From Thermodesulfobacterium hveragerdense DSM 12571 (GTDB lineage: Bacteria; Desulfobacterota; Thermodesulfobacteria; Thermodesulfobacteriales; Thermodesulfobacteriaceae), in the NCBI RefSeq assembly GCF_000423845.1, contig NZ_AUIT01000019.1, forward strand, positions 1 through 38,661: DNA of 38,661 nucleotides. The letters run 5' to 3'. Made by a program: the position numbers and the translations under genes. Below, one piece after another: positions 25,740-34,704 of the stretch (position 1 is its first letter; each line of letters begins with the position of its first letter). The notes below the pieces were generated by a model. The model was not told where the DNA came from. It saw only the letters and a program-made list of their open reading frames with translations, and ran no database searches.

Positions 25740-25869
25740 TTAGGTTAAGATGATCTTTTATTTTTCTTTTTTATCAATTTTTCAATTCTTACCTATTCTT
25801 ATGATAGTCATTTTAAAATTTCTATCGATTTTTATCCTTTTTAGTTTGTGTTTTTGATTCCAAAATTTT

Positions 25870-25897
25870 TTGACAATTCAAAAAATTTTGGTATATT
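25870..25897 (+). promoter_or_regulatory. Promoter of the PpiD-like gene and carB
   Basis: A perfect TTGACA (25870-25875), 16 bases, then TATATT (25892-25897, 5 of 6 to consensus). The ATG of the chaperone gene at 25922 follows a short leader with AAGGTG (25912-25917) as ribosome binding site. The rest of the 180-base gap after the tRNA is AT-rich with no other recognised element. Confidence 0.65.
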
Positions 25898-25921
25898 TAT
25901 AAAAACTTTATAAGGTGTTTT

Positions 25922-27730
25922 ATGTTTGATTTTTTAAGAAAAGGCGCTACTTCAGTTTTTGCTAAGATCTTTTTAGCGGTAATTATTATTGTTTTTGTCT
26001 TTTGGGGTATCGGAAGTTTCGTTACTTCAGAAAAAGACCTCGTTGCTAAAGTAAACGGGATTTCTATCACAGGCAAAGAATTTCAAGAGTTTTACAACTT
26101 TCAGTTGTTTCGTTTAAAGCAAACCTTTGGTGAAATTAGCGAAGAAGACCTTAAAAAACTTAATCTAAAAAAAGAAGTCCTTGATGAACTTATCAAACTA
26201 AAACTCTTAGAAGATTATGCTAATAAAATAGGTCTCAAGATTTTACCAGAAGAAGTGAGCCTTAGCATAGCTCAAATTCCATCTTTCCAAGAAAACGGAA
26301 GGTTTAATCCCCAAAAATATCAGATGGTATTAAGAGAGTTAGGTACTACCCCAAAGTTTTTTGAAAAACTTGTTTATTATGACATTTTGCAACAACGATT
26401 AAAACTTCTTTTGACAACTCCTATTGTGGTTTCAGAAGAAGAAGTTAAAGATTATTTGAGGTTTGCAAAACAGGAAATTGAGTTGTTAGAAGGTATTTTA
26501 CCCCTTAAAGCTTGTATAGAAAAGATTAATCATACAGAAAAAGACTTGGAAAATTATTATCTTACCCATAGAGATATTTATAAAGAAGAAGAAAAGATTA
26601 AGCTGGCTTATCTTTTTATTCCTTATGACACTTCTTCAGAAGTAACAGAGGCTGAGCTTAAAAGGTTTTATGAACAAAATTTAGATCGTTTTAAGAGGCC
26701 TTTTAGTGCTAAGATTAAAACTTTGTTGGTTGAAGCCACAGATGATACTTCCTTAAAAAAAGCTCAAAAAATCATAGAAGAAACAAAACATGCCAAGGAC
26801 CTTAAGGTTCCTGCTAAATGGGTAGAAGAAGGGGTATTGTCAGAAGAAATAAAAACTGCACTTAAACAAAGCAAGGAAGGGCAGGTTTTAGGACCTTTTA
26901 AGGTTTCTTCGGGATATTTAATCATAGGAGTTGAGGCTATCAAGCCAGAAGGAATAGCTTCTTTTGAGGAAGTAAGAGAGGATATTTATAAATTTTTAAA
27001 AACAGAAAAAACAAGAAAGGTTACTCAGGAAAAGGCTAACAAGATTTATTCTGAAATTATGAAAGAAAATGAATTAAAGACATGGGCAGAAAAAAATAAA
27101 AGCAAACTTTTTGAAACCAATTGGTTAACCAAAAAAGAATTTTTAGACCAGTTTCAAAATCCTCAACTTGCCAAAAAGGTTTTTGAAGCCCCGAAAAGAG
27201 AATTTTTTGCTCCTTTTGAAACCACTAAAGGGTTTATGATCTTAGAAATTATTGATAAAAAACCCGCAAGGTCCTTAGAGTTTGCTGAAGTAAAAGAAAA
27301 GGTTAAGCAGGACTATCTTAACAGCAAAGGAAAAGAGTTGTGTGAGCAAAAAGCTAAAGCCTTTTTAGAAAAAGTTAAATCAAAAACAGATCTAACCAAG
27401 GAAGTTTTTGAAAATGAAGGATTCCAGACCAAAGAATATCGTTTAACCAGGATGGAGATTCCTCAAACATTTTCTTCTAACATAGCCCAATTGATTGCTA
27501 ACATAGGCTCTCCCAAAGTAATAGACAATATCGTGTGGGACAGAGGAAACCTTAAGATTTTTGGCATAAAAACCATTAAAAATTTTAACGGCACTATTGA
27601 AGATACAGAATTTCAACAGGCATCCTTGGTTCTTCTAAATCAAAAAAGAGACAAGTGGTTTAAGGAATGGTATCAAAAACTATTAAAAAAATCTAAGATA
27701 AAAACTTATACTTTATTTGAGAAGTTTTAG
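25922..27730 (+). CDS. PpiD/SurA-type membrane-anchored periplasmic chaperone
   Basis: Folding factor for exported proteins at the inner membrane. The 602 residues begin FDFLRKGATSVFAKIFLAVI with one membrane helix (~14-33) reaching WGIGSF, exactly the PpiD opening, then a SurA_N-like helical domain (VAKVNGISITGKEFQEFYN to ~180). The following parvulin region is degenerate: AKIKTLLV stands where ARHILV is expected, so the histidine is missing, and the GGxLGW block is reduced to AKWVEEGVLS; only the closing GPFKVSSGYLIIGV is recognisable. A second such ending (APFETTKGFMILEI) follows. Activity as an isomerase is therefore doubtful, and a chaperone role is more likely. carB follows 49 bases later. 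Confidence 0.8.
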   Translation: MFDFLRKGATSVFAKIFLAVIIIVFVFWGIGSFVTSEKDLVAKVNGISITGKEFQEFYNFQLFRLKQTFGEISEEDLKKLNLKKEVLDELIKLKLLEDYANKIGLKILPEEVSLSIAQIPSFQENGRFNPQKYQMVLRELGTTPKFFEKLVYYDILQQRLKLLLTTPIVVSEEEVKDYLRFAKQEIELLEGILPLKACIEKINHTEKDLENYYLTHRDIYKEEEKIKLAYLFIPYDTSSEVTEAELKRFYEQNLDRFKRPFSAKIKTLLVEATDDTSLKKAQKIIEETKHAKDLKVPAKWVEEGVLSEEIKTALKQSKEGQVLGPFKVSSGYLIIGVEAIKPEGIASFEEVREDIYKFLKTEKTRKVTQEKANKIYSEIMKENELKTWAEKNKSKLFETNWLTKKEFLDQFQNPQLAKKVFEAPKREFFAPFETTKGFMILEIIDKKPARSLEFAEVKEKVKQDYLNSKGKELCEQKAKAFLEKVKSKTDLTKEVFENEGFQTKEYRLTRMEIPQTFSSNIAQLIANIGSPKVIDNIVWDRGNLKIFGIKTIKNFNGTIEDTEFQQASLVLLNQKRDKWFKEWYQKLLKKSKIKTYTLFEKF

Positions 27731-27779
27731 CTGATACCTTTTATGAAAAATTTAAAAAATATATAAAAAGAGGTGTTTT

Positions 27780-30700
27780 ATGCCTAAAAGGACAGACATA
27801 AAAAAGATTTTAATCATAGGTTCAGGGCCTATTGTTATAGGGCAGGCTTGTGAGTTTGACTATTCTGGAAGTCAGGCTTGCAAGGCTTTAAAAGAAGAGG
27901 GTTATGAGATAGTTTTGGTTAATTCTAATCCAGCTACCATCATGACCGATCCTGAGATGGCAGATCACACGTATATAGAACCTTTAACTCCTGAGGTAGT
28001 AGAATACATTATAAAGGAGGAACGGCCTGATGCTTTACTTCCCACCTTAGGGGGGCAAACAGGTTTAAACATTGCCTTTGCTTTAGCTAAAAAAGGAGTT
28101 CTTGAGAAGTATAACGTTGAGCTGATAGGAGCAAATGCTAAAGCTATAGAAAAAGCTGAAAGTAGAGAACTTTTTAGAAAAGCGATGGAAAACATAGGAT
28201 TAAAAATACCAAAGAGTTTCATAATCACTTCTTTAAACGAAATAGAAAAGGCAGCCAAAGAACTTGGTTTTCCTATTATAGTCAGACCAAGTTTTACGTT
28301 AGGCGGAACAGGAGGAGGGGTAGCCTATAACATAGAAGAGCTAAGAGAAATCACAGAAAAAGGTTTAGAGATGTCTCTTATTCATCAAGTAATGTTAGAG
28401 GAATCGGTTCTTGGATGGAAAGAATTTGAGCTTGAGGTGATGAGAGACTTTAAAGATAATGTGGTCATCATTTGTTCTATAGAAAACTTTGACCCTATGG
28501 GAGTTCATACTGGAGATTCTATTACTGTAGCCCCTGCACAGACTTTATCCGATGTAGAATATCAGAAGATGAGAACGGCTGCACAGGCTATCATCAGAGA
28601 GATAGGGGTAGAAACTGGAGGGTCAAACATTCAGTTTGCGGTTAACCCTAAGAATGGAGAGATGGTTGTAATAGAGATGAATCCCAGGGTTTCCAGGTCT
28701 TCGGCTTTGGCAAGTAAAGCTACAGGCTATCCTATAGCCAAAATTGCCGCCAAACTGGCTGTAGGTTATACCTTAGACGAGTTACCTAATGACATCACTA
28801 AAGAGACAAAAGCAGCCTTTGAACCTACGATCGACTACGTGGTGGTCAAGATACCTAGGTTTACCTTTGAAAAATTTCCAGAATCTCCAGACGAGCTTAC
28901 TACTTCTATGCGTTCTGTTGGTGAGACGATGGCCATAGGTAGAACTTTCAAAGAGGCTTTACAAAAGGCTATAGCAGGGCTTGAGATAGGAAGGTTTGGA
29001 TTTGGGGCTGATGGAAAATCTCCCTCAGACAACGGCGTTATACTTCCGAAAGAAATCATCAAGGAAAAGTTAATCAAACCTAACAGTCAAAGATTGTTTT
29101 ACATAAGAGAGGCCTTTAAGTCAGGTTTTAGCATAGAAGAAGTCTATCAGCTTACCTGGATAGATCCATGGTTTTTATATCATTTAAAAGAAATTTTTGA
29201 CAAAAGTGAAGAAATAAAAGGCAGAACTTTAGAAAGGTTAACCGCAGAGGAGATAAGGGAACTCAAACAAATGGGATTTACTGATTACCAAATCGGATTT
29301 CTTACCAATACTGATCCTAAAAAGGTAAGAGAATACAAAAAATCTTTAGGGATAAAGCCTACATTTAAACTTATAGATACCTGTGCAGCTGAGTTTGAAG
29401 CCTATACCCCTTATTTTTATTCTACATATGAAGTTGAAAATGAAAACCGGGTTACAAAAAATAGAAAAGTTCTGATCATAGGTGGAGGGCCTAACAGGAT
29501 AGGACAGGGTATAGAATTTGATTACTGTTGTGTTCACGCCTCTTTAGCTTTAAGAGAAAAAGGTATCGAAGCTATCATGGTCAATTCGAACCCTGAAACA
29601 GTTTCTACTGACTATGACATTTCAACCAGGTTGTATTTTGAGCCTTTAACCTTAGAACATATCCTTAACATCTATGAAGAAGAAAATCCAGACGGAGTAA
29701 TAGTTCAGTTTGGAGGGCAAACCCCTCTTAACCTTGCGGTACCGCTTTACCAGGCAGGAGTAAAGATACTGGGTACATCTCCTGAAAACATAGACAGAGC
29801 AGAAAACAGAGAGAAATTTGAACAGCTTCTTGGAAAGTTAAATCTTAGAAGACCTAAAGCAGGTACTGCTTATAGCGAAGAAGAAGCTATCAAAGTGGCT
29901 AATCAAATCGGTTATCCCTTGCTTGTCCGTCCTTCCTATGTGTTAGGTGGAAGGGCGATGAGAATAGTCTATTCTGAAGAAGAGTTAAAAGAGTTTATAG
30001 CTACAGCTGTTAAGGTAAACCCAGAACATCCGATTTTAATCGATAAGTTTTTAGAAGATGCTATAGAAATCGATGTCGATGCTATTTCCGACGGAGAAAT
30101 GGTGGTAGTAGCAGGTATCATGGAGCACATAGAAGAAGCAGGTATTCATTCTGGCGATTCTGCTTGTATATTACCTCCTCTTCATATCCCACCTAAACTT
30201 TTAAACGAAATCAAAGAAGCTACAAAAATGCTTGCTAAAGAATTAGAGGTAAAAGGTTTGATAAACATTCAATTTGCTATCAAAGAAGACGAAATCTATG
30301 TTTTAGAAGTTAATCCGAGGGCTTCAAGAACGGTACCCTTTGTGTCTAAGGCTATTGGGGTACCTTTGGCAAAACTTGCTACTTGGATTATGTTGGGCTA
30401 TTCACTAAAGGAAATAGGGTTTACGAAAGAAGTGGTGCCTTCTTATTACTGTGTAAAAGAAGTGGTTTTTCCTTTTAAAAGATTCCCTAAGGTAGACGTA
30501 ATCCTTGGCCCTGAAATGAAGTCTACAGGAGAAGTTATGGGAATAGATTGGGATCCAGCTTTAGCTTATGCCAAAGCACAGCTTGCTGCAGGGATGAAGC
30601 TTCCTACCTCTGGTACGGTGTTTGTTTCGGTGAAAGATGAAGACAAACCTTTTACGATACCAATAGCTAAAACTTTACAAGAATTAGGTTTTAACTTGAT

Positions 30701-31034
30701 AGGTACAGAGGGGACCTGTAAATTTCTTTCCTCTTTTGGAATACAAATAAAAGAAGTACCCAAGATTTCAGATCTAAAAAGACCTAACATCTTAGACCTT
30801 ATTAAAAATAAAGAAATAGTGCTTGCGATTAATACAGCCAAAGGTAAGGAAAGCAAAGAAGATGCCTATCTTATCAGAAGGTATACGATGGAATTAGACA
30901 TTCCTTATGCTACTACTTTGTCTTGTGCCAGGGCTATGGTGGAAAGCATTAAACGGCTAACGATGAAATCTTTCTCTTTTTCTTCTTTACAAAAATATTA
31001 TAGCTATCTTGATTATAGTTTTTATAAAAGATAA
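27780..31034 (+). CDS. carB: Carbamoyl-phosphate synthase large subunit
   Basis: It makes carbamoyl phosphate from bicarbonate, ammonia (from CarA) and two ATP for arginine and pyrimidine synthesis. The 1084 residues form the usual duplicated protein: first ATP-grasp half opening [20 protein letters not shown], with [16 protein letters not shown] and [20 protein letters not shown]; second half opening [20 protein letters not shown], with [16 protein letters not shown] and [18 protein letters not shown]-terminal MGS-fold allosteric domain runs from ~940. carA is not adjacent. The ribosome binding site is GAGGTG before the ATG. Its last 13 bases overlap the biotin ligase gene on the opposite strand. 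Confidence 0.97.
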   Translation: MPKRTDIKKILIIGSGPIVIGQACEFDYSGSQACKALKEEGYEIVLVNSNPATIMTDPEMADHTYIEPLTPEVVEYIIKEERPDALLPTLGGQTGLNIAFALAKKGVLEKYNVELIGANAKAIEKAESRELFRKAMENIGLKIPKSFIITSLNEIEKAAKELGFPIIVRPSFTLGGTGGGVAYNIEELREITEKGLEMSLIHQVMLEESVLGWKEFELEVMRDFKDNVVIICSIENFDPMGVHTGDSITVAPAQTLSDVEYQKMRTAAQAIIREIGVETGGSNIQFAVNPKNGEMVVIEMNPRVSRSSALASKATGYPIAKIAAKLAVGYTLDELPNDITKETKAAFEPTIDYVVVKIPRFTFEKFPESPDELTTSMRSVGETMAIGRTFKEALQKAIAGLEIGRFGFGADGKSPSDNGVILPKEIIKEKLIKPNSQRLFYIREAFKSGFSIEEVYQLTWIDPWFLYHLKEIFDKSEEIKGRTLERLTAEEIRELKQMGFTDYQIGFLTNTDPKKVREYKKSLGIKPTFKLIDTCAAEFEAYTPYFYSTYEVENENRVTKNRKVLIIGGGPNRIGQGIEFDYCCVHASLALREKGIEAIMVNSNPETVSTDYDISTRLYFEPLTLEHILNIYEEENPDGVIVQFGGQTPLNLAVPLYQAGVKILGTSPENIDRAENREKFEQLLGKLNLRRPKAGTAYSEEEAIKVANQIGYPLLVRPSYVLGGRAMRIVYSEEELKEFIATAVKVNPEHPILIDKFLEDAIEIDVDAISDGEMVVVAGIMEHIEEAGIHSGDSACILPPLHIPPKLLNEIKEATKMLAKELEVKGLINIQFAIKEDEIYVLEVNPRASRTVPFVSKAIGVPLAKLATWIMLGYSLKEIGFTKEVVPSYYCVKEVVFPFKRFPKVDVILGPEMKSTGEVMGIDWDPALAYAKAQLAAGMKLPTSGTVFVSVKDEDKPFTIPIAKTLQELGFNLIGTEGTCKFLSSFGIQIKEVPKISDLKRPNILDLIKNKEIVLAINTAKGKESKEDAYLIRRYTMELDIPYATTLSCARAMVESIKRLTMKSFSFSSLQKYYSYLDYSFYKR

Positions 31035-31822
31035 AGGATTTCTCCAGTTGAAACCTCGATAAGACCTTCTTCAGAATTTAGGATTAAACTCCCATAAGGA
31101 GTAATTTCAGTTACTTGAGCTATAAGATAATCATCCAGGTCTATGTTATATCCGTAGCCTACACACCTTCCTAAGGTATCTGTAAATTGCTTGAAATCCT
31201 CTATTACCAGATTAGTTACGGGCTCTTCCTCCCGGATTTTTTGTTCAAACCATCTTAAAAAACCAAAATAATATCTTAGCCAATAGACTAAAACTTCTAA
31301 CAATTCTAAAATAGAGACTTTTTTCTTTAGTAAATTGCCAAAACTTTCCGAGGGTATACCTTTAGGAAGAGGGTTGTTTACGTTTATACCTAATCCTATA
31401 ATATACCATTCATTATACCTTTCTATCAAAACTCCACCCAGTTTTTTTCCGTTTATATGAAGGTCGTTTATCCATTTAACCTTAGCTTGAGCAATCCCAA
31501 AATGTTTAGCACACCTTACCATGGCAAGACCAGGTATTAGAGATATCAAAGAGACATGTTCTTCGAAAAACTCATCGTACAAGCTTAAGGATAACCAGAG
31601 TCCTCCTTTTTCAGCAAACCATTTTCTGTTAAACCTACCTTTAGCCTCAAGAAGCATGTCTGCTCGTATAATCCTTCCGTTGGCTGTACGAGGATATAGT
31701 TTTATAAACTTTTTAGCTGTTTCCATAGCTCGAGGAAGGATAGGAAAATGCCAGATTTCTTGGCCTATTTCTGGAAAAAAATTAGAAAAATCAAGATTAA
31801 AAGAAGGATTTAAATAGGCCAC
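31022..31822 (-). CDS. birA: Biotin-protein ligase (BirA-like, without DNA-binding domain)
   Basis: It attaches biotin to the carrier lysine of a carboxylase through biotinyl-AMP. The 266 residues contain the catalytic core only, so it is a group I ligase that should not act as a repressor. [19 protein letters not shown] (~117-135) is the conserved KWPND block, and GLGINVNN follows. The biotin/ATP loop is altered: [10 protein letters not shown] (~58) stands where GRGRRGRxW is usual, losing two glycines. The start is a GTG overlapping the end of the carrier-like gene by 13 bases; a start inside the ORF would delete the ETAKKF segment. Last gene of the carboxylase operon. Confidence 0.82.
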   Translation of the reverse strand: MAYLNPSFNLDFSNFFPEIGQEIWHFPILPRAMETAKKFIKLYPRTANGRIIRADMLLEAKGRFNRKWFAEKGGLWLSLSLYDEFFEEHVSLISLIPGLAMVRCAKHFGIAQAKVKWINDLHINGKKLGGVLIERYNEWYIIGLGINVNNPLPKGIPSESFGNLLKKKVSILELLEVLVYWLRYYFGFLRWFEQKIREEEPVTNLVIEDFKQFTDTLGRCVGYGYNIDLDDYLIAQVTEITPYGSLILNSEEGLIEVSTGEILYLL

Positions 31823-32469
31823 TCTTCTTTTATACGGGAAACTATCTTTTCTAAGTAAGGGAGTTGTTCTTCAGGACAAAGCCCAATTAAAGGTTGTTCC
31901 CTTTCAACCAGTTGAAAAGGTTTAAAATAGATATTGTAAATTAAGAAAACACCATCTTCTTTAAAAAGAATAGGGGTCTCACGCTTCATAAAGGTCATGA
32001 TCAAGAGCTCATCTCCTTTTTTTATCCTTACTTTATGAAGTCCTTCTTTTTCTATCTTAGCTGCTAATCCAGGACTTAATACATACTTTGCCGTTTCAGG
32101 AGCTTTTACAAGGTAAAGGGCAGAAAGTAAAATTTCAGAAATTATCTCCTGTTGAGAAAGTGGATGTTTAATCTCAAGTATCGTTTCCTCAGCCTCAACA
32201 AACCTACCTAAAAGGTCTGTCCTTAAGTTTTGTACCCATCCATTTATATGAGCTCTTATAGTCTTTAAATTTTTTTCCCTTTCTAAAACAAAAAGAGGGG
32301 TACCTGGTTTTTCTAACCACTTACCAGAAGGACCTTTTACCTCATCTCCTTCTTTTACCAAAAATTCTCTTATATAGCCGGTGTGTATGGTATTTACTTT
32401 GAAAATTTTATAGGGATTGGCTTTAAACTTTTGGAGAATAACGTTAAGGTGTTCGTACTCGATCTTCAT
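31810..32469 (-). CDS. Biotin-carrier-like protein with extra C-terminal domain
   Basis: A 219-residue protein with a biotinyl/lipoyl-type fold at ~22-105: TGYIREFLVKEGDEVKGPSG, then PLFVLEREKNLKTIRAHING, then GRFVEAEETILEI. Aligned by eye with the carrier motif EAMKMMNEIRA, the segment reads EREKNLKTIRA, so Lys66 falls where biotin is attached but both flanking Met are replaced (Glu65, Asn67). The ~115 residues after it (from ~105) match nothing I recognise. Position between the carboxyltransferase and the biotin ligase strongly suggests it is the biotin carrier of this complex. A non-biotinylated structural homologue remains possible. It starts 11 bases after the carboxyltransferase gene. 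Confidence 0.6.
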   Translation of the reverse strand: MKIEYEHLNVILQKFKANPYKIFKVNTIHTGYIREFLVKEGDEVKGPSGKWLEKPGTPLFVLEREKNLKTIRAHINGWVQNLRTDLLGRFVEAEETILEIKHPLSQQEIISEILLSALYLVKAPETAKYVLSPGLAAKIEKEGLHKVRIKKGDELLIMTFMKRETPILFKEDGVFLIYNIYFKPFQLVEREQPLIGLCPEEQLPYLEKIVSRIKEEWPI

Positions 32470-32479
32470 GGTTTATTAC

Positions 32480-34699
32480 CTACCACCTGTAGTATAGATT
32501 TTTGCCTCCCATCGTAAGTAAAGCGGTAAAAAGCTTTTTCCTCAGTTCTCTTCTGTCCCAAATACCCTGGATATGCCCTCTTTTTAATGCGTTTTCTGCA
32601 CTATGATAATCTGGAGGAACGTCTTGTCCTGTGGTTTCTCTTATCACTCGAGGCCCTGCAAATCCTAAACGAGTAGATTTTAAAGCGAACTGATAAGGTG
32701 CTGCTCCTAAAAAGCTGGCTACAGGTCCAGCATAGGAGTTGTTATCATAAACAACGATGTAAAGCCCTCCTTCATCTACGTAATCCTTTACTGCCATGGT
32801 GCATCTTGGCATTTGTACCACTCCAAGGGTTCCTTCATGTATCCTTATACCTCCGGTAGTATGCACCAAAGCTAAAAATGGACGTCTGGTAAGTTTAGCT
32901 AATTCTATCGCTCTTATAAACTTTTCACCTTCTGCTACCCCAACTGTACCTTGTCTAAATTCAGCTATCAACATTATCGCTATCAAAGAGATACCACCAA
33001 TTTTGGCCTCAAAGGATATAAGACCAGAATTTAGTCCTGTTTTTTTTCTTGCTGCTTTTAGTTTTTCCGCATATCCTTCAAACTCTAATGGATTAGTTGA
33101 AGCAATCTCATCGTTAAAGGTGCGGATACTGTTTCTATCAAAAATGTTGTTAAGATACCATTTATACTCTAAAGGAAAATGATATCCACAGTTAGGACAA
33201 ACCCCACAAAACTCTCCGTAAAGGTCTGGGACCCAGAGGTCAGGACAACCATATTTTTCAGCTTGAGGGCAAGTAATCGTTTTGTCTTCTAAACCTAAAG
33301 GACTTATGTAGGTTGGAATGTCATCATCTTGTAAAGAAGGGGTTAAAAGCTTAGGCCCGGTTTTTTTTCCTACGATTAGATTATATACCGTTTTTATAGG
33401 GTCAGAAACAGGTTTTAAAAGCAAGGTAGATTCACTGGTAAGTTCGTTTAAAAACTTTTTAAACGTTTTCTGACCTTGTTTTAAAATTTTGTAGTTTATT
33501 TCGTTTTTAAACTTTACGCTTAAGTTATGTCCTAAGTCAAAGAAAGATTTGAAAAGAGTCTTATTTTCATGTATGGCCCATTGGGTCATTTTTCTGTATT
33601 TTTTATATCGATTTTCTATTAGGATTTCTATCTCATCTTCGTCTAAATCCCAGTTTACATAATACTTAAAATTTTCTGTTTCTTGTTTAGAGGCAGCATA
33701 TTTTCTTAAAAATTTAATACTTCTTGTTTGAAGGATAACTTCGTCTGTCGCTCTTATCAATTCAATCTTTAATCTTTTAAAAAATTCATAGTCCTTTCTT
33801 CTGGCTCCAAGTAATGGTTCTGGAACGATTCTATCTATGTTTCCAAACTTAAGGTTATCTTTTGCGGTAAGCTTAAGAGCTTTTGCACATTTTTCTACTA
33901 GTTCTCTTGGAGGACGCCCATCACTTATTTTTGCCTCTATCGCAGCAGCTCCTTCTGGGCTTATGACAGAGTAGTAGCCTTTTTCAGCCATCAACCTCAT
34001 GTCTGCAAGACCGATAGCTTCAGCTCCTCCAGAACCTCCTTCGGAAATAAAGGATATGGTGGGTACTCTTAGTTTTGCCATATAGTAAAGATTTTTGGCA
34101 ATCTGTTGAGCAGCTCCTGGATAATCCTCGATAGGATAGGCACCAGGAGTAAAGATAAAGAAATGAATGGGAATCCCTTCTGTTTCCGCCATTTTCATAT
34201 AACGCAAGGCCTTTTCATTACCCCAGGGTTTGGCACTACCTCCTTCTCTAAACTCCTCTCCGTGTCCTTTTTCGTGGCCTATTACCATTACCTGATGAAA
34301 GAAAATTTCGTCTCCTACTTTTCTTACAAGCATAGCCTTAGCACATACTATAGCAGGATCTATATTTATTTCTCCTTCCCCTCCAAGTTCCATATAGGAG
34401 TCATAAACGTTTTCTAAAATATCCTGCAAAGTAAACCTTTGAGGATGCCTGGTTATCTTTACTATTTCATAAGGGGTAAGAGTTTTTTCTCCTTGCTCTA
34501 AAAGGATATCAAGCTGTTCTTTGGTTTTTTTTACAAAATCTTCTAAATAGGATGGTTCGTATTGATAAAAATTATCATAAACCTCAGAAATTTTATTTAT
34601 CAGTGAGTTTATCCCAAAAAAGTCTTCTCCTTTGATGTCCCTGATGTAAGTAGCTGTTTCTAAAAGGTTCTTTAAGGTTTTATATAGTTCTATCTGCAT
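32480..34699 (-). CDS. Fused alpha/beta carboxyltransferase of acetyl-CoA (acyl-CoA) carboxylase
   Basis: It transfers CO2 from carboxybiotin to acetyl- or another acyl-CoA, giving malonyl-CoA for fatty acid synthesis if the substrate is acetyl-CoA. The 739 residues join two crotonase folds. An AccA-like half spans ~75-315 (IGHEKGHG, TPGAYPIEDY, EGGSGGAEAIG 220-230, YSVISPEGAAAI, IDRIVPEPLLGA). An AccD-like half spans ~475-739, with a zinc ribbon (Cys477, 485, 498, 501, 504), HTTGGIRIHEG, GPVASFLGA and GFAGPRVIRETTGQ. Order is alpha then beta. A charged ~155-residue linker (315-470) has no obvious match. The first zinc knuckle is unusual: the second pair and Cys485 fit AccD spacing, but the partner at 482 is Lys. 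It starts 5 bases after the biotin carboxylase stop. Confidence 0.87.
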   Translation of the reverse strand: MQIELYKTLKNLLETATYIRDIKGEDFFGINSLINKISEVYDNFYQYEPSYLEDFVKKTKEQLDILLEQGEKTLTPYEIVKITRHPQRFTLQDILENVYDSYMELGGEGEINIDPAIVCAKAMLVRKVGDEIFFHQVMVIGHEKGHGEEFREGGSAKPWGNEKALRYMKMAETEGIPIHFFIFTPGAYPIEDYPGAAQQIAKNLYYMAKLRVPTISFISEGGSGGAEAIGLADMRLMAEKGYYSVISPEGAAAIEAKISDGRPPRELVEKCAKALKLTAKDNLKFGNIDRIVPEPLLGARRKDYEFFKRLKIELIRATDEVILQTRSIKFLRKYAASKQETENFKYYVNWDLDEDEIEILIENRYKKYRKMTQWAIHENKTLFKSFFDLGHNLSVKFKNEINYKILKQGQKTFKKFLNELTSESTLLLKPVSDPIKTVYNLIVGKKTGPKLLTPSLQDDDIPTYISPLGLEDKTITCPQAEKYGCPDLWVPDLYGEFCGVCPNCGYHFPLEYKWYLNNIFDRNSIRTFNDEIASTNPLEFEGYAEKLKAARKKTGLNSGLISFEAKIGGISLIAIMLIAEFRQGTVGVAEGEKFIRAIELAKLTRRPFLALVHTTGGIRIHEGTLGVVQMPRCTMAVKDYVDEGGLYIVVYDNNSYAGPVASFLGAAPYQFALKSTRLGFAGPRVIRETTGQDVPPDYHSAENALKRGHIQGIWDRRELRKKLFTALLTMGGKNLYYRW

Positions 34700-34704
34700 A
34701 GGCC

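Noticed and set aside
25740..25780. T-rich tract after the tRNA as a terminator
   Set aside because: The only stem is AAGA/TCTT with a 3-base loop, too weak to call despite the following T-run.
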